Under the pieces are notes generated by a model. That model saw nothing but the letters and a program-made list of their open reading frames with translations, was not told where the DNA came from and did not search any database. This document shows positions 1 through 6,492 of a stretch of 10,419 nt of DNA, piece after piece. Each line of letters begins with the position of its first letter. Position 1 is the first letter of the stretch. A program made the position numbers and the translations under genes. The DNA lies in the NCBI GenBank assembly GCA_001995005.1, contig MDJN01000067.1, positions 1 to 10,419 on the forward strand, in the 5' to 3' direction. Source of the stretch: Candidatus Parepulonipiscium sp. PG-Nun2H_MBin03 (GTDB taxonomy: Bacteria > Bacillota > Clostridia > Lachnospirales > Cellulosilyticaceae).

Positions 1-975
1 TAAAAGTTTATCACCAATCATAATCTTTCCGCTACCTTGTTTCATAGCACCAAATAAGGTTTTACAAAACTCTGTTTTACCTGCACCAACTAGGCCACCT
101 ATTCCAACTATTTCTCCCTTTTTCACATTTAGTGAAATTGATTTTATAATTTGTTCTTTATCTGTTAACCCATCAACTGATAGTAAAATCTCGCCTATCT
201 CTATCTGTTTTTTCGGATAGGATTCATCAAATTTTCGTCCTAGCATAAGTTCCACAACTTGTTTTTGGGTTAATTCTTCATCAATAATTTTTTCTGCAAC
301 AACCATACCGTCTTTCATTATTGTAATACTTTCACAAATTTCAAATAATTCATTTAATCTATGTGATATAAATATTACTCCTACATTTTGATTTTGTGAG
401 AGTTCTCTTACAATTCTAAATAACTCTAATGTTTCTCTATTACTAAGAGGTGCCGTTGGCTCATCTAGTATTAAAAATTTGCAGTCTTCTACTACAGCTC
501 TTGCAATCAATACCATTTGTTTTTTTGCTAATGATAATTCGCTAACCAACATTTTAACATCTATTTCTATATTTAGCTTCTTTAATATAGCCTTTGCCCT
601 TGTATTTATCTCTTTCCAGTTAACAAAATGTTTTTTATCCATATTATTTACAATGCTATTTAACATAATGTTCTCTGCAACGGATAAGTATGGTACTAAG
701 GCAGTATCCACTTCTTGATAAACTATTTCAATCCCATGAGATTTTGCCATTTTTGGGTTACGCAACTCTATCTCTTTGCTATCCATATAAACTTTACCTG
801 TATAATGACTATTTACACCAGATAAAACTTTCATTAACGTAGATTTTCCAGCTCCGTTTGCACCTATTAAGGCGTGTATTTTTCCACTTTTCATTTCAAA
901 ATCTACATTAGATAACGCCTTAACTCCAGGGAATTCAATTGATATATCTTTCATTTCAAGGAATACTTCACTCAT
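1..975 (-). CDS. Sugar-type ABC transporter ATP-binding protein (RbsA/MglA family), 3' end outside window
   Basis: This is the cytoplasmic double ATPase that powers import of a simple sugar or similar solute through an RbsC-type permease. The ATG at 973-975 follows an AGAGGAGC ribosome binding site. The 325 visible residues contain Walker A GANGAGKS (38-45), an ABC signature LSLAKKQ (147-153), Walker B LILDEP (168-173) and the switch histidine H205. A second nucleotide-binding domain starts near residue 270, with Walker A GLVGAGKT at 294-301. Family members are about 500 residues, so roughly a third is missing at the left edge with no stop codon. The gene lies downstream of the binding-protein gene, separated by a hairpin, and the permease gene is expected next, outside the window. 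The family call is solid. The substrate cannot be told. Confidence 0.95.
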   Translation of the reverse strand, partial: MSEVFLEMKDISIEFPGVKALSNVDFEMKSGKIHALIGANGAGKSTLMKVLSGVNSHYTGKVYMDSKEIELRNPKMAKSHGIEIVYQEVDTALVPYLSVAENIMLNSIVNNMDKKHFVNWKEINTRAKAILKKLNIEIDVKMLVSELSLAKKQMVLIARAVVEDCKFLILDEPTAPLSNRETLELFRIVRELSQNQNVGVIFISHRLNELFEICESITIMKDGMVVAEKIIDEELTQKQVVELMLGRKFDESYPKKQIEIGEILLSVDGLTDKEQIIKSISLNVKKGEIVGIGGLVGAGKTEFCKTLFGAMKQGSGKIMIGDKLL

Positions 976-1000
976 ATCTGATGCTCCTCTCTTATTATAC

Positions 1001-1025
1001 AAAAAGGAGGCTTACCCTCCTTTTT
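1001..1025 (-). terminator. Perfect hairpin with T-tract between binding-protein and ATPase genes (attenuator-like)
   Basis: AAAAAGGAGG at 1001-1010 and CCTCCTTTTT at 1016-1025 form a 10-bp perfect stem around a 5-nt loop. Read on the minus strand it is an A-tract, a GGAGG/CCTCC core and five Ts, the form of an intrinsic terminator. It lies 33 nt after the binding-protein stop and 25 nt before the ATPase start. Partial termination here would give more binding protein than ATPase, a common arrangement in importer operons. The 3' arm pairs with a GGAGG sequence but not with the ATPase gene's own ribosome binding site. Confidence 0.85.
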
Positions 1026-1058
1026 ACTATCAATAATTAAAATTTCTCAGTGATATAA

Positions 1059-2153
1059 TTATCTTAATCCTGCTAACGTATCACTAAATGCATCTGACGC
1101 TCCCCATCCTTCTACTACTTCAGATAGCGTACTCATAGTAGTATCGTCATTTAATTGAGATTTTCTAATAATCTGAGCTTCAAAATTATAAGTTTCTGGA
1201 GTTGGTTCACCAATTAATTTATTTACTAATATTCTTGCACTAACTGTACCAATCATATGAGGGTCTACAGCTGCTGTTGCAGTCCATACACTTCCTTCTT
1301 CCATCATAAGGTTTATGTCTTGGTTTGAAACGTCTATAGAAACTAGGTTAATATCAGTACGACCAGCTTCTTTTAGTGCACTATATCCTCCTTTAGCCAT
1401 CTCATCCCATGAGCCCCACATAGCATCTACTGTACCTGCTGGATACTTTGGTAATACAGCGGCAACCCTATCCGCAACTTCTCCTTGAACGTTATCAAGC
1501 GTTGAAGGTCCTATCCATTCTAGCGTTTCAATTAATCCTGCATCCTCATATTCTTTATAAATTACTTGTCTTGAATCAAGTGGCGGAACACCAGGTCCGT
1601 ACCAAATTTTTAGAATACGTGCTGGAGAATTTTCGGTATTTGCAATTATCTCATCTAACGATAATTTTGCAAGTGCCTCATCGTCTTGAGCAGTCGAAGT
1701 AATTCCATCAGGTATAATATTATCTGCGAATGCTGTATCAAATGCCACAATCTCCATACCTTTAGCTAATGCAGGTTCTAACATTTGAGTAGAGTATTCC
1801 GCTTTTCCATGAGATATGATAAGTCCATCATACCCTTTTTCAATCTGTTGTGCCACAAGCTCTTGAAATCTTGCATCATCTCCGTTTGAGATAAACGTAT
1901 CTACAGTATAACCTAATGCATTACCTTCTGATACCGCACCAGCTAGAAATTGTGTAGTATGGTCATCGGATGGTAAATTTCTTATTACGGCAATACTTCC
2001 CCTGTTTTCAGATGCTGTACTTTGCGGAGCCTGCTCAGCTTGTTCATTAGTACTAGGGCTCGGCGTTTCACTAGGTGCTGGGGTATCTGATGAAGATGAC
2101 GAGCACCCTGCCATAAGTGATAGCGTTGCTACTGCTAGAAAAAATTTTCTCAT
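1059..2153 (-). CDS. Substrate-binding lipoprotein of a sugar-type ABC importer (Peripla_BP_4/RbsB-like)
   Basis: This is an extracellular, membrane-anchored binding protein that captures a small solute for the importer encoded next to it. The 364-residue protein starts with a lipoprotein signal peptide (MRKFF, hydrophobic stretch, lipobox LMAGC with C17 as the lipidated residue). A low-complexity Ser/Pro/Thr/Glu linker follows to about residue 50, then a two-lobed periplasmic-binding-protein fold from about 52 (GSIAVIRNLP) to about 340. The repeated 'GYDGLIIS' and 'VDAMWGSWDEMAKGG' segments fit the sugar-binding cluster. The ATG is preceded by AAAGGAGG at good spacing. It is the first gene of its operon, with its own promoter and two dyads in the leader. 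The ligand is unknown. The eut operon nearby is not evidence that the ligand is ethanolamine, since EutH covers that. Confidence 0.93.
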   Translation of the reverse strand: MRKFFLAVATLSLMAGCSSSSSDTPAPSETPSPSTNEQAEQAPQSTASENRGSIAVIRNLPSDDHTTQFLAGAVSEGNALGYTVDTFISNGDDARFQELVAQQIEKGYDGLIISHGKAEYSTQMLEPALAKGMEIVAFDTAFADNIIPDGITSTAQDDEALAKLSLDEIIANTENSPARILKIWYGPGVPPLDSRQVIYKEYEDAGLIETLEWIGPSTLDNVQGEVADRVAAVLPKYPAGTVDAMWGSWDEMAKGGYSALKEAGRTDINLVSIDVSNQDINLMMEEGSVWTATAAVDPHMIGTVSARILVNKLIGEPTPETYNFEAQIIRKSQLNDDTTMSTLSEVVEGWGASDAFSDTLAGLR

Positions 2154-2192
2154 AATAAAATCCTCCTTTAATTAAAACATAGTTTTACTTTT

Positions 2193-2219
2193 CCCATAAA
2201 TATTATTAATATGTACGGG
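2193..2219. promoter_or_regulatory. Imperfect 27-base dyad in the binding-protein leader
   Basis: The sequence begins CCCATAAATATTA and ends TAATATGTACGGG around a single central T. Eleven of 13 opposed positions are complementary. It lies 40-66 nt upstream of the binding-protein ATG, inside the predicted leader RNA. In RNA one of the two mismatches becomes a G-U pair. It could be a protein-binding dyad or a weak RNA hairpin. The AT-rich core makes chance possible. Confidence 0.4.
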
Positions 2220-2290
2220 TTGTGGACAATTAATTCCTAAATACTTCTAAAATTAGGACTAACTATTCAAAAATTGTTTAGTTTCTACTG

Positions 2291-2304
2291 GTTTACTAGT
2301 AAAC
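2291..2304. promoter_or_regulatory. Perfect 14-bp palindrome, candidate operator
   Basis: GTTTACTAGTAAAC reads identically on both strands. Counting from the predicted start site near 2320 it covers about +17 to +30 of the binding-protein transcript, a position where a bound repressor would block elongation. Dyads of this size are typical of LacI/GalR-, ROK- or GntR-type sugar regulators. No regulator gene is visible in the window, so the binding protein is unknown. Confidence 0.5.
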
Positions 2305-2326
2305 TTTGTACGAAAATATAAGTTAT

Positions 2327-2355
2327 ATTATAACATACTTTACAAATAATTACAA
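2327..2355 (-). promoter_or_regulatory. Sigma-A promoter for the sugar ABC operon
   Basis: On the minus strand, TTGTAA (2350-2355) and a perfect TATAAT (2327-2332) are separated by exactly 17 bases. TG sits one base before the -10 box (extended -10). The predicted start site is near 2320. It is the only strong promoter-like match between the glycosyltransferase remnant and the binding-protein gene. Confidence 0.75.
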
Positions 2356-2443
2356 AGATAATTTAATCTAGGCTATAAGTTTCAATAATATTTCATTTCA
2401 ATCTCTTCGGCCTAATCTTAAAATTGTTTTCGTAATTTCTCTA

Positions 2444-3149
2444 TTAATAATTTATTATATCATCTATAAATACTTTCCTCGAATAATTCTTTTGTATATT
2501 TTCTATTTGTGATTGTATAGCTAAATCATATAATTCTGTTCCACGGATTGTGTTCCAATAATAGTGTGCACATGGATTATATTGCGGGTAGTGCCAAGGC
2601 TTAAATTCACCTATATAATGAACTATTTTGGGATTTTCCCTCGCCTCTATATATTGATTATACCTATCAATCGGAGCATATTTTGATATTAAATCTAGGT
2701 CATTGGAATGCATAATATTATAAGTAGGATGAATTAAATATATTTCACCTTGATAGTATTTATTTAATACGTGTTCATCATGATTATAAATAGTACACTC
2801 TTCTAGTAATAGTTCATACGAAATATATTTGTTTATATTTTCTAAGTCAAACACTAAAACTCCACTACCGAAAAAATTATATAAATTTTTAATACCTAGT
2901 TTTTTAACTAGATAATTTTTTTCAGTTATATTTCTAATACTATCTATAGTGAAAAATATAGCTCGTCCTGCTCCTAATAAAAACCCTTTTAAATCAATTC
3001 ACAATATCATACTTATTTTCTACCCTTGAACTATTAATTATAGATAATATAGTAGCTGCACAGTATGGTGCATAGTCATCATTACATGATAGTACTATTA
3101 CTTTATCACAATCTTCAAATGCGGGAGCAATTAAATCTATCTCACTCAT
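2444..3149 (-). pseudogene. Family-8 glycosyltransferase remnant with internal deletion and frame change
   Basis: Two pieces of one GT8 (LgtC/GspA-like) gene lie in different frames. The N-terminal piece (ATG at 3147-3149, stop TGA at 2994-2996, 51 residues) reads MSEIDLIAPAFEDCDKVIVL then SCNDDYAPYCAATILSIINS, the usual GT8 opening, and ends in KYDIVN. The second piece is open from 2998 to 2444 (about 184 residues). It begins IDLKGFLLGAGRAIFF and continues through FFGSGVLVFDLENI, DEHVLNKYYQGEIYLIHPTY and KIVHYIGEFKPWHYP, all GT8 C-terminal landmarks. The stretch that normally carries the DxD metal/sugar-nucleotide motif, around 60-70 residues, is missing at the junction. An internal GTG at 2854 could start a 136-residue fragment, but that would not be an enzyme. 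A good promoter remains upstream. The GT8 assignment is firm. Whether any product is made is unknown. Confidence 0.85.
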
Positions 3150-3184
3150 TATCTCACTCTTTTCTAAATTTATTTATTGGAATA

Positions 3185-3213
3185 ATAGTATATGATGTAA
3201 ATTTTAATGTCAA
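3185..3213 (-). promoter_or_regulatory. Sigma-A promoter of the glycosyltransferase remnant
   Basis: On the minus strand a consensus TTGACA (3208-3213) is followed after 17 bases by TACTAT (3185-3190, four of six consensus positions). The start site would be near 3178, about 30 nt before the remnant's ATG, with a weak GAGTGAG ribosome binding site between. It also separates the eut operon from the remnant, which therefore was an independent unit. Confidence 0.6.
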
Positions 3214-3251
3214 GTCTTACAATATATTGATAATTTTCCTAGTAAATTAAT

Positions 3252-3701
3252 TTAACTGCTCCAATCTGCAGGATAAGTCACATATATAAATCTTGCATAA
3301 TTAGGCACACTAAACTGTATCTTAGAATTTTTAGGTATTAATATCAGCTCCCCTGCTTTTGCAGTTACTACCTTATCTTCGCTAATAATACTTAACTCGC
3401 CTTCAATAACATAATCTATTTCATCATACCCTAATTCCCACGCAAAAGTAGTTTCTTTCATTTCCATGATACCACAACCTAAACGTGGACTTTCTTCTAA
3501 TGTAAACAAGTCTTTTGTATATACAATATCATCTTTATTTCCCGTATCTAGTCTATTTTCTTCCCCAACTTTTACAGTATCTAACTTAACAGACATTACA
3601 CCTTGCGGTGCAATATCCCTTATAAAATCAGCCTTACCTGCTAATTGTTGAACTACTATTTCTCTAATTAGTTTCTCTAACATTCCTACATTTATATCCA
3701 T
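3252..3701 (-). CDS. eutQ: EutQ-like cupin protein, short form
   Basis: This is an ethanolamine-utilization protein with a cupin fold; enterobacterial EutQ has reported acetate kinase activity. The 149 residues hold an amphipathic N-terminal helix (about 3-20, VGMLEKLIREIVVQQL), a linker, and the EutQ cupin signature from about 75. That signature includes FAWELGYDEIDYVIEGELSI (87-106), ELILIPKNSKIQFSVP (118-133) and the family-typical end ARFIYVTYPADW. It is shorter than the roughly 230-residue enterobacterial protein, which has a longer N-terminal region. The start ATG lies 2 nt after the eutH stop, and its ribosome binding site is formed by the last eutH codons. It is the last eut gene of the operon. 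No GC-rich terminator is visible in the 100 bases after it. Confidence 0.92.
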   Translation of the reverse strand: MDINVGMLEKLIREIVVQQLAGKADFIRDIAPQGVMSVKLDTVKVGEENRLDTGNKDDIVYTKDLFTLEESPRLGCGIMEMKETTFAWELGYDEIDYVIEGELSIISEDKVVTAKAGELILIPKNSKIQFSVPNYARFIYVTYPADWSS

Positions 3702-3703
3702 AA

Positions 3704-4795
3704 TTACCTACGTCCTCTTTTTAATGTGTTATTTGCGATAACTATAGCAAGCATTACAGCAGTAATTCCTCCTACTAACTTACCTACTATCATCGGAAAA
3801 ATCATATCTGGGTTAAATCCAGCGGTAAACCCTAGATGGTCTCCAAATACAAATGCTGCCGATACAGCAAACGCAACATTTAGAATTTTCCCTCTATCAT
3901 CCATATCTTTCATAATACCAAACATAGGTATACTATTTGCAAGACTCGCCACAAAGCCAGCTGCCGCTGCATCATTTACACCTAAAACTTTTCCTAGTGC
4001 CATTAGAGGTTTACTGAACACTTTTGTAATCACCGCAACCAATGGAAATGCCCCTGCTAATACTATGGCAATACTAGCAACTACTTCAAAGCCTTCAAAA
4101 ATCGAATCCATACCTGGAATTACTACAAATCCTGTTAATTCCTCTATTATACCCGCTGCAAGTCCTACTGTAATTACAGCTACTACAAATTTACCAAAGT
4201 ACGTAAACCCTACAACCATAGCCGACTCAAATTTCCATAATCCTATAGCAATTATTATTGCAATTATAATAATTGGTATCAAGTTACTGACTACCATCAT
4301 TAACGGAAACCCTGCAACCAACCCTCCTACAAATGAACCTATAGGTATAGTGATTACACCAGCTAATACTCCAGTTGCAAGGAACTTACGGTCTTTTTCT
4401 TCTATAATACCCAGAGCTACTGGTATAGTAAATACAATAGTAGGTCCTAACATAGCCCCTACTATTAATCCACCAAATTCACCAGCTTGCGGGTCTATAG
4501 CAAGAGCTGCTGCAAGAGGAGCTCCACCCATATCATTTGCAAGTATTGACCCCGCAAACATAGCAGGGTCAGCTCCCAATACGCCAAATAACGGTACTAT
4601 AATCGGCTCTAAAAGATTTGAAAGAACTGGAGCTAATGCGATAATCCCTACCATTGACATAGATAAGGCTCCTATCGCCATAATCCCTTCTTCAAATTTT
4701 TCACCTAATCCAAATCTTCCGCCAATTATATAATCAAGTGCACCCAACACCGCAAAAGCTACCATAATATAAATAATTATCTCATTAATACTCAT
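3704..4795 (-). CDS. eutH: EutH ethanolamine permease
   Basis: This is an integral membrane protein that brings ethanolamine into the cell, important mainly when it is scarce or the medium is acidic. The 363 residues are almost all hydrophobic, with about ten or eleven membrane segments separated by short loops. They begin MSINEIIIYIMVAFAVLGAL and include the conserved ILANDMGGAPLAAALA stretch (about 84-99) and SLANSIPMFGIMKDMDDRGK in the C-terminal half. The protein ends in a basic tail (LKRGRR). The ATG overlaps the eutN stop by 4 nt (ATGA). GGAGG within the final eutN codons serves as its ribosome binding site, implying translational coupling. Length matches Gram-positive EutH. Confidence 0.96.
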   Translation of the reverse strand: MSINEIIIYIMVAFAVLGALDYIIGGRFGLGEKFEEGIMAIGALSMSMVGIIALAPVLSNLLEPIIVPLFGVLGADPAMFAGSILANDMGGAPLAAALAIDPQAGEFGGLIVGAMLGPTIVFTIPVALGIIEEKDRKFLATGVLAGVITIPIGSFVGGLVAGFPLMMVVSNLIPIIIIAIIIAIGLWKFESAMVVGFTYFGKFVVAVITVGLAAGIIEELTGFVVIPGMDSIFEGFEVVASIAIVLAGAFPLVAVITKVFSKPLMALGKVLGVNDAAAAGFVASLANSIPMFGIMKDMDDRGKILNVAFAVSAAFVFGDHLGFTAGFNPDMIFPMIVGKLVGGITAVMLAIVIANNTLKRGRR

Positions 4796-5082
4796 ACGTT
4801 ACCTCCATTTACATTTTCGTTAATTTCTATAGAATCAACTATACCTATAACCGCCATATCTACTGGAGCATTTTCGTTTCCTGTTGCATGTCTTGCTCCC
4901 GTGCCTCTAGAGACCAAAACTAAATCATCTACTCCAGCTCCTATAATATCAGTTGCCACTACTATATCATCTTTTTCCTTATACTTATCTTGCAAGATTT
5001 TTAAAACTACAAGTTTTTGTCCTCTTAAGTTCTCATCTTTTTTTGTAGCCCAAACACTGCCTATAACTCTACCTATTTCCAA
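4792..5082 (-). CDS. eutN: EutN/CcmL-type BMC vertex pentamer
   Basis: This small shell protein forms pentamers that cap the twelve vertices of the microcompartment. All 96 residues align with the family from the first residue: MEIGRVIGSVWATKKDENLRG, then KLVVLKIL, ATDIIGAGVDDLVLVSRGTGARHA (43-66) and the C-terminal VDMAVIGIVDSIEI. The start codon is TTG (5080-5082), preceded by AGGGAGA. No ATG in frame upstream would fit the family start. A weak start codon suits a protein needed in far fewer copies than the hexamers. It lies 11 nt after the preceding gene and overlaps eutH by 4 nt. Confidence 0.95.
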   Translation of the reverse strand: MEIGRVIGSVWATKKDENLRGQKLVVLKILQDKYKEKDDIVVATDIIGAGVDDLVLVSRGTGARHATGNENAPVDMAVIGIVDSIEINENVNGGNV

Positions 5083-5093
5083 AATATTTCTCC

Positions 5094-5708
5094 CTATATT
5101 CTTATGATTTTTAAATTATTACTGCGTATTGTATCTTTTGCTAATGGTGTAATAATACATGTTCTTTTAATATTGATACTTGCTCCTCTTGATATACTAA
5201 TAACATCGCTATCTCTTAATAATTTAATGTTTGTTAAGTCAACAGCATTAGACGATAATACTGGAGTAGCAGTTTTTTCGCTATTTATATGTGTATTTTC
5301 AGTCATATTATAAATTTGGTCTACAGAACTAATCACGTTAACTCCAAATTGTTTTAGTTTTTCCTCACAGCTTAGATAGTGTGAGTATAGTAATGTATTA
5401 TTAGTATACTTTCTATATTCAAATGCACTCTCTAAAATAAATACTTGCTTAGAGTTTAATAATGTTTCTAGTATAAATCTATCTTGCTCTGTACTAGCAC
5501 TGCCTATTGCAAGTTGTGCAAGGCTTGATATATCTAAGTTTGTGACCAAAACTCGCTCTGCTTGCATCTGAGCCGAATACTCTACAAAGCTTATATTTCC
5601 AATATTATTTAGGCCATCCATTTTTCCTATTACTACAATATCATCTTGTTTAGTAATGCGTTTCATTACTTCTTTTAATATAGCTTGAACTAATTCTTCC
5701 ACTTGCAA
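5094..5708 (-). CDS. Gram-positive-specific ethanolamine utilization protein of unknown function (TIGR02536-like)
   Basis: The protein resembles the conserved hypothetical protein found in eut operons of Gram-positive bacteria and absent from proteobacteria (family TIGR02536). The 204 residues begin with an amphipathic helix (VEELVQAILKEVMKRI, 3-18) resembling a BMC encapsulation peptide. An alpha/beta region follows with VLVTNLDISSLAQLAIGSAS (53-72). A variable Ser/Thr-rich linker covers about 135-160, and a C-terminal segment reads IKRTCIITPLAKDTIRSNNL (180-199). No catalytic motif is recognised. Two starts are possible: TTG at 5706-5708, only three bases after GAGGAGG, and GTG at 5700-5702 with nine-base spacing. 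The GTG start would give 202 residues and is plausible. It sits between eutT and eutN with 9- and 11-nt gaps. Confidence 0.82.
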   Translation of the reverse strand: MQVEELVQAILKEVMKRITKQDDIVVIGKMDGLNNIGNISFVEYSAQMQAERVLVTNLDISSLAQLAIGSASTEQDRFILETLLNSKQVFILESAFEYRKYTNNTLLYSHYLSCEEKLKQFGVNVISSVDQIYNMTENTHINSEKTATPVLSSNAVDLTNIKLLRDSDVISISRGASINIKRTCIITPLAKDTIRSNNLKIIRI

Positions 5709-5717
5709 TATCCTCCT

Positions 5718-6440
5718 CTAGTATTGTTTTGCCACACATTTAACCATCATGATCCAAAATGCAGAAGATAATCTATTTAGAGCTTTTATTATATCTGCCC
5801 TTTCTACTGTATTATATTGATCACTAAATGCCTTATACGCAATAAGTTCTACCTCTCGTACCTTAGTCCTTAACTTATTTAAACCTATAACCATAGCTCC
5901 TTGTGTATAATCTGGTAAAAAATGAGCTATGCCATAATATTTATTCGTATGGTGTGAATGTTCTCTAATTTCTGCTGAGTTTAAACCTAATAACGTAAAT
6001 TCGCCTACTGGTTTGCCTCCAACTTCACATTTTAGTAATTTTCTTGTAAATAGTAATATTTCTTGTAAATCTTCTACTAGTTTGGATTTATCTAAAACGT
6101 TAACTTGCATAGACAGTATATCAGCTTCTAAACTGTCTATTGCACCTCTAAAGGCTATACGAGGATGGTCTTTAAATACTAGTGTATCTCCTCTAAGATG
6201 GGTCATATACTCTGGTTTTTCATCTAATATTGCTCCAAATAGAGTTTTAAATTGAGTGGGCACTTCAATAGGTGTGGTTTCTACTTCATTTGAGTTTATA
6301 TATTTTATAGTTATATTCTTATCGGATAAATACGTTTTAGCAGATGGAGTTATAATTTGCTCTTTGTCTAAGTATAGTATATCTGTTATTTTGTTGTCTC
6401 GTACCATGTTACGTACACTAACTTCTGTTAAAACCGACAT
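5718..6440 (-). CDS. eutT: EutT-type ATP:cob(I)alamin adenosyltransferase
   Basis: It makes adenosylcobalamin, the cofactor of ethanolamine ammonia-lyase. I start it at the ATG at 6438-6440 (240 residues), because AAAGGAGG lies 7-14 bases upstream. The longer TTG start at 6464 would place this ribosome binding site inside the gene. The N-terminal region has VLTEVSVRNMV and IITPSAKTYLSDKNITIKYI (29-48). The core includes EYMTHLRGDTLVFKDHPRIA (77-96) followed by FRGAIDSLEAD, then EFTLLGLNSAEIREHSHHTN (147-166). The histidine-plus-cysteine cluster (HX11CCX2C) of enterobacterial EutT is absent. Only two cysteines (about 138 and 235) are present, and H81/H92 flank the core. This resembles the Listeria-type enzyme as I know it. 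It is 50 nt after eutM, behind a terminator-like hairpin. Confidence 0.9.
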   Translation of the reverse strand: MSVLTEVSVRNMVRDNKITDILYLDKEQIITPSAKTYLSDKNITIKYINSNEVETTPIEVPTQFKTLFGAILDEKPEYMTHLRGDTLVFKDHPRIAFRGAIDSLEADILSMQVNVLDKSKLVEDLQEILLFTRKLLKCEVGGKPVGEFTLLGLNSAEIREHSHHTNKYYGIAHFLPDYTQGAMVIGLNKLRTKVREVELIAYKAFSDQYNTVERADIIKALNRLSSAFWIMMVKCVAKQY

Positions 6441-6462
6441 AGTCTCCTCCTTTAAAATTAAC

Positions 6463-6492
6463 AAAAAGGGTTAGCTTTTAGCTAACCGTTTT
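6463..6492 (-). terminator. Terminator-like hairpin between shell gene and eutT
   Basis: GGTTAGC (6469-6475) pairs perfectly with GCTAACC (6481-6487) around a 5-base loop. After one G-G mismatch the stem continues with four A-T pairs (6464-6467 with 6489-6492). On the minus strand it is followed by CTTTTTG and further Ts. Its 5' arm overlaps the TAA stop of the eutM-like gene. It could end a share of transcripts after the highly expressed shell genes, or act as a stabilising or processing hairpin. The loop does not show the paired ANNGNN hexaloops expected of an EutV antiterminator target. Confidence 0.7.

Larger units (their letters stand above)
2154..2443 (-). other. Intergenic leader of the sugar ABC operon
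   Basis: This is 290 bases without a gene. On the minus strand it carries a strong promoter (2327-2355), a perfect 14-bp palindrome (2291-2304), an imperfect 27-base dyad (2193-2219) and the binding-protein ribosome binding site (about 2160-2168). The predicted untranslated leader is about 165 nt, long enough to hold regulatory structure. The part from 2356 to 2443, just after the glycosyltransferase remnant, shows no convincing GC-rich terminator. Confidence 0.7.

Noticed and set aside
2235..2258. TCCTAA...TTAGGA inverted repeat in the binding-protein leader
   Set aside because: The arms are only six bases around a 12-base loop in AT-rich DNA, which is expected by chance.
2444..2854. 136-residue minus-strand ORF as an independent gene
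   Set aside because: Its frame is open upstream to 2998 with clear GT8 sequence, so it is the tail of a broken glycosyltransferase gene.
3726..4733. 335-residue open frame on the plus strand opposite eutH
   Set aside because: It lies exactly antisense to a certain gene, is Ile/Pro/Thr/Asn-rich with no recognisable domain, and arises from the codon bias of a hydrophobic protein.
6441..6464. Upstream TTG start adding eight residues to EutT
   Set aside because: The AAAGGAGG ribosome binding site would lie inside the coding region, and the ATG at 6438-6440 is correctly spaced and fits the family.
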